Positions 18,383 to 27,900 of a DNA stretch of 64,000 nucleotides are shown piece after piece. A program made the position numbers and the translations under genes. How positions within the stretch are numbered: the stretch's first letter is position 1; each line of letters starts with the position of its first letter. The notes beneath the pieces were generated by a model that was not told the DNA's origin, made no database searches, and saw nothing but the letters and a program-made list of their open reading frames with translations. Source of the stretch: Flavobacterium sp. 1 (lineage in GTDB: Bacteria > Bacteroidota > Bacteroidia > Flavobacteriales > Flavobacteriaceae); NCBI RefSeq assembly GCF_002797935.1, contig NZ_PGER01000001.1, forward strand, positions 5,287,670-5,351,669. The letters are read 5' to 3'.

Positions 18383-19568
18383 GAGATACATTTTTTGAAT
18401 CAAATATTGGGATTGAAATAAAATAGTTTGGTCTTTTTTTAGCATTTATTTCTATATCCGAAATCGTGTTGTCATAGGATGCAGATTCTGTTTTGTAAAA
18501 TAATCGGTTGGTATAAACGGAACCATAGACTTTGCTTTTTAAAAATAATTTGCCACTGCAATAAATGTCTCCAAATAACAAGCCTTCTTCATCTATCTCT
18601 ATACTATTTTTGTCTATCATTTCGTTTGTGTTACCAAATAAAACGACAGCACCATTTATTTTGCACTCTTTTTTTATTTTTATTTTGGACTCATCACTAG
18701 TTTCATTATAAATACATACTACAGAAGGGTAGTTCAATATAACATTTTGTTCCAATTCTATTCTTTCTGAGGCAAATGCTTGAACAGTGCCTTTAAACCC
18801 AGATTCAAATGTTATTTTTGGTGCAATCAATATTACATCTTCTAAAACAGTATTTTTTTTGATATGCAAGGAATCTTTGGAGCGTAAAATAAAATTGCCT
18901 TTAAAAATCACATTTGAAACAATGGAGTTCAGATAGATTTCTTTAGTTGTATTAAAAAAAGAGTTAAAATATAACGAATCTTTTGGCTTTTCTACATCAG
19001 ATAAACTTGTTTTCTCAGCATGTATTCCATAGAATATTTTCTTAAAATCAGGATTGATCTCTGGAAGCTGATTTTCTGAAATAGTGTTTTTTCCATCAAC
19101 AAGAAGCTGATTGGATTTATTGTTGATATAAGCAGTTTCGATATAGGTTGATGGGAGAGAATTGTCTCCAATTAATTTTACTGTACCAGTATAAGTAAGT
19201 GATTTAGAAAAATTGGCTAAAAATAGTGCTGTTTTATCTTTGGTATATCGTCCAATAAAATGTGCTGACTGAACTGTGTCTTTATTTGTTTCGGATGTTA
19301 CTAGCAAAAGATTTAACAGGCCATAGGGTTTTGTTGCATAGCTTCCTATAATGCCTGATTTTTCATCTTGAATAGGCTCTTGTAATGTTTCTTTATTCTC
19401 TAATGCAAGATTAACTATTGATTGATTATTGATGTATAATTCTTCCTGAAGATTATAGTATAAATTGAGCTGTCCGTATAAATTCGAAAAAAACAACAGA
19501 GCCCCGCAAATAATAGAGACAATTAAGCAAATGTAAATGGCATATAGTAAACTGTGAGCTTTAACCAT
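18357..19568 (-). CDS. Large pseudopilin-like protein lacking Glu5, GspK-like
   Basis: The 403-residue protein starts with the leader MVKA and a prepilin-type helix (HSLLYAIYICLIVSIICGAL). Position 5 of the mature form is Tyr, not Glu. Absence of Glu5 and a large globular domain are characteristic of GspK, which caps the pseudopilus tip. Here the globular part (about 90-400) contains many short beta-strand repeats (IYLNSIVSNVIFKGNFIL, VLEDVILIAPKITFESG), suggesting a beta-helix-like or polymer-forming fold rather than the classical GspK domain. It is adjacent to the I- and J-like genes. Confidence 0.65.
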   Translation of the reverse strand: MVKAHSLLYAIYICLIVSIICGALLFFSNLYGQLNLYYNLQEELYINNQSIVNLALENKETLQEPIQDEKSGIIGSYATKPYGLLNLLLVTSETNKDTVQSAHFIGRYTKDKTALFLANFSKSLTYTGTVKLIGDNSLPSTYIETAYINNKSNQLLVDGKNTISENQLPEINPDFKKIFYGIHAEKTSLSDVEKPKDSLYFNSFFNTTKEIYLNSIVSNVIFKGNFILRSKDSLHIKKNTVLEDVILIAPKITFESGFKGTVQAFASERIELEQNVILNYPSVVCIYNETSDESKIKIKKECKINGAVVLFGNTNEMIDKNSIEIDEEGLLFGDIYCSGKLFLKSKVYGSVYTNRLFYKTESASYDNTISDIEINAKKRPNYFISIPIFDSKNVSHGIIKKVL

Positions 19569-19573
19569 ATCTT

Positions 19574-20470
19574 TTATTTGCTTGCTTTTTTGCCTAATAA
19601 CTTATGGAAAAATCTATTAAATAAATTTTCTTTTTTAGATTTTGTTGCAGCATTTATAGTAGTTTCTTTGTTTGCTTTTTCTAAAGATTTTTCTTTTTCT
19701 TCAGCTTCTTTTTGTGCTTTTTTATTGGCTTTGGCTGTTTTTCTTGCAATAGTTTTAGCTTCTTTGGTCTCTTTTTTACGAAGCTTTGCATTAGTTTTTT
19801 CATTTTCTAATGCTAATTCTTGTGCTTTTACAAAATCTCTTTCGGCTTTTTTTGCCACAGCTATTTTGTTTTTTTCAGATTCGATTCCTATTTTTTTATT
19901 TTGCTCGTCTTTTAACTCTTGAAGTTTTAATTTTAATTTGTCTAATTTCGATAATTTTTGTTTTTTTACAGTTGGGATTCCATGGCTATAACTAACAGTA
20001 TCTTTTTTTTCAAAATCATACCATTTTCCTTGTTTTTTGTCATTTTTATAACAACCAGTTTCTACAACAAGCCCATTTTTATCATATTTGTAATACATGC
20101 CTGTTCGTAGTCCTTTGCTCCATTTTTGAGTGCTTTCTATTGAGCCATTAGGATGCCATGTTTTCCAAATTCCTATTTTTAGACCATTTTTGAAGTTTCC
20201 TTTTTCGGCGATTTGATTACTATGGTAGGTTTTTAAAAACACATCATTTAGTAAATCTCCTCCTGAACCGCCTTGAGCACTATGAATTGCCCCACCTTTA
20301 AACCAATAATATACTTTATTTGGTTTTGGAGCAACATTTTTGTCTGTAACATAAAATTCATATCTGAAATTTTCATCGGCAATACGTTTTATGTTGTATG
20401 GTTCTGAAAAAGAAGAGGATATTGATATTATGGAAAGATATAAGAAAAGAAGAGCAGCTTTTGTTTTCAA
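19574..20470 (-). CDS. Exported MORN-variant repeat protein with a charged coiled-coil tail
   Basis: The 298-residue protein has a signal peptide (KAALLFLYLSIISISSSF). A middle region has three MORN-variant repeats (GLKIGIWKTWHPNGSIEST, GLRTGMYYKYDKNGLVVE, NDKKQGKWYDFE). From about residue 165 there is a long Lys/Glu/Ala-rich coiled coil. It is the first gene of the minus-strand operon, 5 bases before the K-like gene, so it is likely co-transcribed with the secretion genes. Its role is unknown; MORN variants are common in surface or periplasmic proteins of this phylum. Confidence 0.7.
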   Translation of the reverse strand: MKTKAALLFLYLSIISISSSFSEPYNIKRIADENFRYEFYVTDKNVAPKPNKVYYWFKGGAIHSAQGGSGGDLLNDVFLKTYHSNQIAEKGNFKNGLKIGIWKTWHPNGSIESTQKWSKGLRTGMYYKYDKNGLVVETGCYKNDKKQGKWYDFEKKDTVSYSHGIPTVKKQKLSKLDKLKLKLQELKDEQNKKIGIESEKNKIAVAKKAERDFVKAQELALENEKTNAKLRKKETKEAKTIARKTAKANKKAQKEAEEKEKSLEKANKETTINAATKSKKENLFNRFFHKLLGKKASK

Positions 20471-20522
20471 AGTGAAATATGTTTATAAACGGGCACAAGT
20501 TAATATAATATATATTGTTTTT

Positions 20523-20530
20523 CAAATATA
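20523..20530 (-). promoter_or_regulatory. Candidate -7 element for the T2SS-like operon
   Basis: On the minus strand TATATTTG matches TAnnTTTG, about 53 bases before the MORN-protein start. I could not find a good TTG -33 partner at the usual distance, so this is tentative. Confidence 0.35.
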
Positions 20531-20725
20531 ATTGTAGTCTTTTATTTAGTTTATCTATAGGATTCGTTTCCTTTTTGTTTTATTCTATAATTTAATGCTT
20601 TAGTTAATCTTAATTGATTTTCTAAAATTAAAAAGATGCATATCTAAAAAATATTAACAAATTAAGCTTAGATTTTTATTTTAAATAGGTATTAGCTTTT
20701 GTAATATGAAACCACTTGAGCCAAC

Positions 20726-23446
20726 TTACTCAATCACTATTTTTTTTATAGTTTCCCTATCTCCATCGACTATTTTCAATAAATAAATGCCAGTTTGAAT
20801 ATTATCCAATTGTATGTTTTTATCAAAATTTGATTCGTTTTTGTATATTTTATTAATAATTTGCCTTCCTAATAAATCGTAAACAAAAACTTTTAAATCA
20901 TTTGTACTACTCCCAGTAAACCGTACATTAAAATTTCCTTTATTTGGATTTGGATACAGATTAAAATCATCTACTTCAAAATTTGTTACTGTTAAAGAAT
21001 TTGACTTTGTGCAGATTGTTAATGACGCAGATTCTAACACCCCATTATCTCCGGGAAATGCATCTCTTACTCTTAATGTCCATTTACCTTCGGGATTAAA
21101 GTTATTAAAAGCGGCTAGTGGTTGAGCAGGAATTACTGTCTGTAAAGTTGTTTTAGTGCAAGAAAGGGCAGTTCCTGAATCGTCATAATTTAAAATTAAC
21201 TTATTGTTTGAAGCTCCGCAAAAATTGTCAAACAATTTTACAACTATTCCCTGAGGGTTAATTAATTCTATTTGAATATCAGGAAGATAAGGGTGAGTGA
21301 GTTTTATTTCTACATTTATATCAGCTACATTTTCTTCGGATGATGGTACGTCAATCGTTAATGAACTATATGTCTCTGATTCTGGAATTGAAAAAGGTGT
21401 GGCAAAAGTATATTTATTACAAGAAGAAGCGGTTGAATTTGTAATTGAAAAAGATTGACTATTCACAGCATAATAAATATTTGCTGTTGGTTCTATCATT
21501 ATTCTACAATTTGTTGCGCTAATATTAGGTACTGTGATTTGTGCTGAACCATTATTGGGAATATTGGAAACTAAGGTTGTTGAAAATGTCAAACCTCCAT
21601 CGGTTGAAAGTTTGATATTAACATTGGCCGAGCCGGGTAAAGTATTAGTATTGTTTACGGTCCAGTTTATAGTTTCAGCAGTACCAGATGTCCAATTGGT
21701 ATCTGGATTATTTTGTGAGGTTATTGTAAAAGGGCCAGCACTAGCTGTTACCGTTACTGTCATAGCATCAGTATTGGTTTGTGCTAAACCCAGGGGAGCA
21801 TTATTTCTTCCTGTTAAAGTGAAGTTCAATGTTCTGTTTATAGAAGAAAGCGATTCCCAAGTTGTTGTCAATTGGCCTGCAAGAACTTTATCTAATGCCG
21901 GCATATATCGGTTTGGCGAACTGCTTGGTAAGATAGATCTAAAAAGAGGACCATTGGTTTTTGTGGGATATGCAATGCTGTTAGAACCTGTTTGATCGGT
22001 GGCAGAATCATATTGTTCCCAACAATAAGACAGGGTGTTTTTATTTGGATCTGAACCCGTTCCTTTCAAAACAAAAGGTGTGCTTTTAGGAATAATGTAA
22101 TCCATACCGGCATTAATTGTTGGTGTTTGATTTGTTAAGATAGTATTTATTGGGCAAGATATTGCTGCTAGATTCTCCTGAATTTGCAAAATGCTAGCAT
22201 ACCCAAAATAACTATCGGAATGGCTTTGAACATTATAATCTGTAATTCCCGCATATCCCATAATAGTAGAACCGCTACCAGGTTCAACACTTACATTTGT
22301 TTTTTCAATATCGTACGAAAAAATATGATTGGCGCCTATTTGGTGTCCAATTTCGTGTGCAACATAATCAATATCAAAAGTACTTCCTTCTGGTTTTGAA
22401 TTTGCTGGCGATGTATACCCACTCCCTTTACCTGTAATGAAAACGGGTGTTGAGTTTGTGTTTGTTAATGGACTGCAAACACACCCAATACAGCCCGCAT
22501 CCCCTCCGCCTCCAGAAGCAGCAAATAGATGGCCTATATCGTAATTTCCCTCTCCAATTACATCTGTAATAGTTTTTTGCACTTCTTTATTCCAAGTTCC
22601 TGGGCAATCACCAGTGCAGCCAGAAATAGTTTTTAATCCTTGTGCTTCATCAGAATACGGATCAGTAGAGGCGTTGGTATAAATAATCAGATTATTATTG
22701 GAAATTATTTCTAATTTTAATGCTAAATCTTTATTGAAAACAGCATTTACCCGTGTCATTGTAGCATTCATTCCTGCTAAGGCACCTGCTGCAGTTCCAC
22801 CAAAATAATTTGCGTACTCACCCGTGCAGGATAACGCTAAACGTATAGTTTTAAAAACACCGGTATTTGACTTCAATTGACCGGTTTTTTTTGTTAATTC
22901 TCTATTCAATACAATATCAGCAGTTCTGCAGGTTAAAGGCAAATCTCCTTTGTTTCTGTTTTTTGAAGTCGAAAGAATATAAATTGATTTGTCTTTATCT
23001 AAAAGATCGATAAATTCTGAACAGCTATCACCTCTTAAAACCATGCTTTGAATTCCGTTCGGAGAAACACTAAAACTAATTGAAGCATTCGGATCAGTAA
23101 TTCCAATTCCAGAATAGGCTCGAATATCGGGAAATTCATCTTGTAATTCTGGTGAGAAATTTGAGGATTCTTTTATAACAAACAATTCCAATAATCCATT
23201 GCTGTTAGGAATTGAAATTTTTGTCACTGCATTTTTATTTGATTTCTCTTGAAGATTATTCAATGTTTGCTTAAAGCTGATTTCATTCAAAGAAAAAAGT
23301 AATTTATGATCTAAATCAGAATTATCGCCAAGTTTTTGGTTAGAAAAATCAGTTATTTTATTTACTGATTTCCAATGAGCGGAGTCTTGAGAATAAGTTT
23401 TAAAAAATACGATAAAAATTATTATAAAATGTAGGAATCGGTTCAT
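20726..23446 (-). CDS. Secreted reprolysin-like zinc metalloprotease with P domain and type IX secretion sorting domain
   Basis: The 906-residue protein has a signal peptide, a propeptide of about 190 residues, and a catalytic domain with HEIGHQIGANH (near 362-372), the extended zinc motif of metzincins. GYAGI follows at the expected Met-turn region, where no methionine is evident in that stretch. A proprotein-convertase P domain lies near 680-815, and a C-terminal domain starts with FNLYPNPNKGNFNV and ends LKIVDGDRETIKKIVIE, the type A sorting signal of T9SS substrates. It would be secreted by T9SS rather than by the adjacent T2SS-like system. It is transcribed away from the toxin operon. 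Confidence 0.9.
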   Translation of the reverse strand: MNRFLHFIIIFIVFFKTYSQDSAHWKSVNKITDFSNQKLGDNSDLDHKLLFSLNEISFKQTLNNLQEKSNKNAVTKISIPNSNGLLELFVIKESSNFSPELQDEFPDIRAYSGIGITDPNASISFSVSPNGIQSMVLRGDSCSEFIDLLDKDKSIYILSTSKNRNKGDLPLTCRTADIVLNRELTKKTGQLKSNTGVFKTIRLALSCTGEYANYFGGTAAGALAGMNATMTRVNAVFNKDLALKLEIISNNNLIIYTNASTDPYSDEAQGLKTISGCTGDCPGTWNKEVQKTITDVIGEGNYDIGHLFAASGGGGDAGCIGCVCSPLTNTNSTPVFITGKGSGYTSPANSKPEGSTFDIDYVAHEIGHQIGANHIFSYDIEKTNVSVEPGSGSTIMGYAGITDYNVQSHSDSYFGYASILQIQENLAAISCPINTILTNQTPTINAGMDYIIPKSTPFVLKGTGSDPNKNTLSYCWEQYDSATDQTGSNSIAYPTKTNGPLFRSILPSSSPNRYMPALDKVLAGQLTTTWESLSSINRTLNFTLTGRNNAPLGLAQTNTDAMTVTVTASAGPFTITSQNNPDTNWTSGTAETINWTVNNTNTLPGSANVNIKLSTDGGLTFSTTLVSNIPNNGSAQITVPNISATNCRIMIEPTANIYYAVNSQSFSITNSTASSCNKYTFATPFSIPESETYSSLTIDVPSSEENVADINVEIKLTHPYLPDIQIELINPQGIVVKLFDNFCGASNNKLILNYDDSGTALSCTKTTLQTVIPAQPLAAFNNFNPEGKWTLRVRDAFPGDNGVLESASLTICTKSNSLTVTNFEVDDFNLYPNPNKGNFNVRFTGSSTNDLKVFVYDLLGRQIINKIYKNESNFDKNIQLDNIQTGIYLLKIVDGDRETIKKIVIE

Positions 23447-23671
23447 TAGTTAAATAATTGAATGGCGAAAATAACTCATTTTATTTGGTATACAAATAAA
23501 GCTTCCACAATTTAAAAAAGGCTGTGAGGGTCTCTAAACTGTTTTGTGGATTCATATAGTTTTTTGAATTTGGAAAATAATATTATTCAAAGCGCTTAAA
23601 ATGAGATATTTACTTACTTTTTGTATAAATTAAATTCTTGTTAATTTATCATGTTGAAGTATTGTTGTTTT

Positions 23672-23699
23672 TTTGCTAATTTTATTGAATATAATTTTG
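23672..23699 (+). promoter_or_regulatory. Candidate promoter of the giant RHS/LRR operon
   Basis: TTTG (23672-23675) and TAATTTTG (23692-23699) fit the Bacteroidota -33/-7 pattern, with a 16-base spacer, slightly short of the usual range. It lies about 45 bases before the first frame of the operon. No other strong TAnnTTTG element was noticed before the following genes, which are closely packed. Confidence 0.5.
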
Positions 23700-23744
23700 A
23701 TAGTTTGTGTTAAAAATAATTTTTTCATTTTTATGCTCTTTTAA

Positions 23745-24314
23745 TTGAAAGAAAAGTTGCTAGATTATAAAAACAGATTACTTTTGCACTTGAAAATTAA
23801 CAAGTTATTTGTGCTTAAAAATAAATTTAATCCGCTATTTGTAGTTAACTGCTTATTAATAAGTATGTTGACTATTTTTTTTGTTTGCTATTTCTTTAAA
23901 TCTAATAGAGAAATCGTTTATGTTGATACTGTAAAATTATTTGATGGTTTTATGATGACCAAAGAAATGAAGAGGGCAGGTGAAAAAGAATTTAATTCCA
24001 GAAAATCAATTTTAGATAATTTATATTCCAATTTACAATCTCCTACAATTACTGCTTCAGAAAAAAAAGAGTTGATGCAGCAATTTATTCAAGGAAAAGA
24101 AGAATTGGAACAGTTCAATCAAACTTTTGCTTCTGAGCAAACGACCAAAATTTGGTCAAGAATAAAAAGTTACACTACTGAATTTTCCAAAGATAAAAAT
24201 TATCAGTTAGTAATTGGAGCTGATAATAGGCAAACGGTGCTATTTGCAGATGAAAAAATTGATGTTACAAATGATCTTCTTACCTATTTAAACAAAAAGT
24301 ATGAAGGTTTGTAG
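23745..24314 (+). CDS. OmpH/Skp-like periplasmic chaperone, membrane-anchored
   Basis: The 189-residue product uses a TTG start, with no earlier ATG in frame. It has a hydrophobic helix (about 36-52), then the Skp/OmpH signature: VYVDTVKLFDGFMMTKEMKRA, a helical arm of about 60 residues and KNYQLVIGADNRQTVLFADE with the terminal LLTYLNKKY. Skp/OmpH proteins hold unfolded secreted or outer-membrane proteins in the periplasm. The retained N-terminal helix suggests an anchored form. As the first gene of an operon of giant exported proteins, a dedicated chaperone role is plausible. It overlaps the lipoprotein gene by 14 bases. Confidence 0.78.
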   Translation: MKEKLLDYKNRLLLHLKINKLFVLKNKFNPLFVVNCLLISMLTIFFVCYFFKSNREIVYVDTVKLFDGFMMTKEMKRAGEKEFNSRKSILDNLYSNLQSPTITASEKKELMQQFIQGKEELEQFNQTFASEQTTKIWSRIKSYTTEFSKDKNYQLVIGADNRQTVLFADEKIDVTNDLLTYLNKKYEGL

Positions 24315-24903
24315 TGCGTTATTTTTTGTTTTATTTATTTTTCTTCTGGTCTCTTGTAAAAAAGAACCAAAAAACGGTCAGCAAGATTCCGAAATTCGGG
24401 ATCGCTATTTCAACCTTGAAAAAATAGGATGGAAATCGCGTTCCTATACGCAAGTGGTAGACGATATTGGTTTTACAGCAACCGAAGTTCCCATTCAATA
24501 TTTTTTATTGAAAGACCAAGGAATTGAAAATCTGCAGCACATCGATTCCCTTTATGAAGAAAATAAAAGAGAGCGTGTTATTGAGTTTACCTTCCAGCAA
24601 GATGAGGAGAAAGATTTGTTGGGCAAAGATTTTACAGGAATGGATTATACCGCTGCTGTAAAGTATATGTCTTTTGGCCTTGATAAAGATTTCTACGTAG
24701 TGACTTCAAAAAAAGATACAATCCTCTGTTCCGGTGTGAATTTTGAGCGTAATTATAAAATTGCTCCTTTTCAAAAAGTACTATTATTCTTTTCAGGAAT
24801 AGATCCAAACGATAAGATACAATTGATTTACAATGATTACCTTTTTAGAAAAGGAACATTAAAATTTAAATTCAAAGATCCTTTTACCCCTATAGCCTTA
24901 TGA
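24301..24903 (+). CDS. Hypothetical lipoprotein
   Basis: The 200-residue product begins with a lipoprotein signal (SALFFVLFIFLLVSC, cysteine at about residue 19) and has no domain I recognise. The mature part is mixed alpha/beta with a patch LGKDFTGMDYTAAVKY. The start overlaps the Skp-like gene, and the stop overlaps the next start by 4 bases (ATGA), so it is translationally coupled to the 1872-aa RHS-like protein. It may be an outer-membrane or periplasmic assembly factor for that protein, which is inference from coupling only. Confidence 0.7.
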   Translation: MKVCSALFFVLFIFLLVSCKKEPKNGQQDSEIRDRYFNLEKIGWKSRSYTQVVDDIGFTATEVPIQYFLLKDQGIENLQHIDSLYEENKRERVIEFTFQQDEEKDLLGKDFTGMDYTAAVKYMSFGLDKDFYVVTSKKDTILCSGVNFERNYKIAPFQKVLLFFSGIDPNDKIQLIYNDYLFRKGTLKFKFKDPFTPIAL

Positions 24904-27900
24904 TCCAACAAGTGAAAAAAAGTAAGTTTAAAAAAACAGTTGCTATTTATTTAGCGATTATGATTCTTTTAGAAACATTCCAGCCAATGCAAATTTATGC
25001 ACTGACCGGAGGACCTTCGCAGCCAGAGTTTGAATCATTCACTCCTATTGGCACCTCAGATATGGTGGACTTGGCTAGTGGCGATTTTAATTACAATATT
25101 CCTATTATGGATGTTGGCGGATATCCTTTAAATCTAGCCTATAGTTCTGGTGTATCTATGGATCAAGAAGCTTCATGGGTAGGATTGGGATGGGATCTTA
25201 ATGTAGGGCAAATTTCAAGACAGCTTAGAGGATTACCGGATGATTTTAATGGTGATGAAATGATTTATGAAAATAACATGAAGCCTAATGTGACCGTAGG
25301 ATCTAATACGAGTTTTTATGTTGGTTTTACGGGTCTAAAAGAGTTAAAAGCTAATATTGGAATGGGGATTAAATATAATAACTATGATGGTTTTACGGCT
25401 GCAGTAAATGGTGGTTTAAGTGCTCAGATTGGAAATAGTTTAAGAGTAGGGATGGATCTTGAATCTTCTGCTGCAGAAGGGGTTACCGTTTCTCCTACTT
25501 TGTCTTTTAGTAATAAGAACAATAAAAATACTACCCGAAATAACGATTTGGGTATTAGTACAGGCGTAAGTTACAATAGTAGAAAAGGCGTTGAAAGTAT
25601 GACTTTGTCTTATACTGTTAAAAAGAAGGACGCAGGCGGATCCGTCAAGTCAAAGTGGGAAGCAGATAAAAGTGGAGTTTCTGGCATGTCTGGATCTTTA
25701 TCCTTTTTAGATGCCTCATTTACTCCAACAAAGCGGGTAGGTATGGTCTCAAATAATTATATGTTTAGCCTTTCATTTGGCGGACAAATTTGGGGAATTG
25801 AACCGAGTTTTAATTTTTCAGGATTTAGGACTAGCCAAGGAATTAAGGACTCTGAGAAATACAAAATAGAAAAAGGCTATGGTTTTGAAAATACCTATAA
25901 TGCTGGGAAGTCGGATATATTAGATTTTAATAGAGAAAAAGACAGGTCATTCAATAAAAACACTACTTCTTTGCCAATTACAAATAACACGTATGATATA
26001 TACAGCATACAAGGGCAAGGAGTTTCAGGGATGTTTCGTCCTTATAAATCACAAGTAGGATATGTGTATGACAATGAGGTAACTGATGGGAGTTCTGGCG
26101 GAACTCTTGGAATTGAGATTGGTATCGGAACCGGATCCCATAATGGTTTTGATGCAACGGCAACAATTGGTAAAAGTTATACTAAACTATGGGAAAACTC
26201 TAATCCTGCACTAGGACGATTTAAAGAAAAAAGAAAAGATAATAGACCTGATTATGAAAAAGTTTTTTTTAAGAACATTGGAGGTTTTCATACGGATAAG
26301 GAATTAAGTTTATTTAATAAAGAATTAGGGAATTATAATCCTATTAAGCTTGGTATAGTTGGCAGTGGATTTGATACCCAAACAAATTCAAATTATTCTA
26401 CAAATCAAGCGGTTATTGCAAATGAACGCCAGATAGTTAGAAAGGAAAGATTGTCAAGAAATCAATCTATAGAAAAATTAACAAAAGCTGAAGCTAAAAA
26501 GTATGGTTTTAAAACACAGTTTAGTGATTTTGCCAAAGACAATCATACTGCCGAAATACGAATCACAAAAGAAGGCGGCGAGCGCTATATTTATGGCAGA
26601 GCCGCTTATAATTCGATAAAAAAAGAAGCAACTTTTGATGTGGGCAGTACCCCAAAAGTTGATTCTAAAAAAGGGTTGGTAAAATATCTTCCAGGGAAAG
26701 ATAATTCGGCTGAAAACCGCCAAGAAGGAGATCAGTATTTTAACAGAGTAACTACTCCGGCATATGCTCATACTTATTTATTGACTTCAGTTTTATCATC
26801 AGATTATCAGGATTTAAAAGGTGATGGACCCTCAGATGATGATTTGGGAACCTATACCAAGTTTGAATATGATAATAAGACAAAGACCAATATTTATAAA
26901 TGGAGAATCCCTTTCGCTAAAGATTCTGCTAATTATGATGAAGGATTGCGTTCCAGTAAAAAAGACAATAAAGGAAATTATTTATATGGTGAAAAAGAGA
27001 TGTTATACATTAAAAAGATTGTCACCAAAACTCATATTGCTATTTTTTATCTTTCGGAAAGAAATGATGGTTATGGCGTAGAGGGAGAAAATGGAGGATA
27101 TGGAGATGTTAATACTATTTCTAAATCTAAAATGTATAAGCTAGACAAGATCTCATTATATTCTAAACCAGAATACTTAGCCAAAGGAGAACAAGCCATT
27201 CCAATAAAAGAAGCCCATTTTGAGTATAATTACAGTTTATGTCAAGGGATTGATAATAATATAAATACAATTAAGAAAGTAAATGAAGGACAACAAGGGA
27301 AGTTAACATTAAGTAAAATTTATTTCACCTATAAAAATTCGAACATGGGGAAATTCACTCCTTATGTTTTTAATTACGGATTCAATCCTGATTATGACAT
27401 GAAGGCTTATGATGTTTGGGGAAATTACAAACCAGTAAATCCTGAAACAGGTTCCGCTACTACGGCTGCATTAACGAATACAGAATATCCTTTTGTAGAC
27501 CAAAAAGATAGAGTAAAAGCAGATCAATATTCTTCGGCTTGGCTTTTAAAATCCATTCATTTACCATCGGGTGGACAAATGGAATTAAATTATGAATCGG
27601 ATGATTATGGAAAGGTGCAGAATAAAGACGCTATGCAAATGTTTAAAGTTGTAGGTAGTGGTGATAAAAATGGACTTGTCGCAGCTAACATTAGTGATGC
27701 AAATAATAGTGTTATAAAAAAATTAGGTAATTATGTTTATGTAGAATTAGATCATAAAATTGTAGATAAGTCATCTAATAGCAACCGTTCTATTGCAGAC
27801 ATTTTTTACGATCAGTATTTGAAAACGATAGGGGATGATGGTAATCTTCTTTATTTTAGGTTTTTACTCAATATGACAAATCCAAATCCTTTGCCAGGGA

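Noticed and set aside
19554-19922. Plus-strand hydrophobic frame opposite the MORN protein
   Set aside because: It is the complement of the Lys/Glu/Ala-rich coiled-coil region, which produces Phe/Leu/Ser-rich shadow frames.
20726-23446. Metalloprotease as a substrate of the adjacent T2SS-like machine
   Set aside because: It ends in a clear type IX sorting domain, so type IX secretion is the better explanation despite the adjacency.
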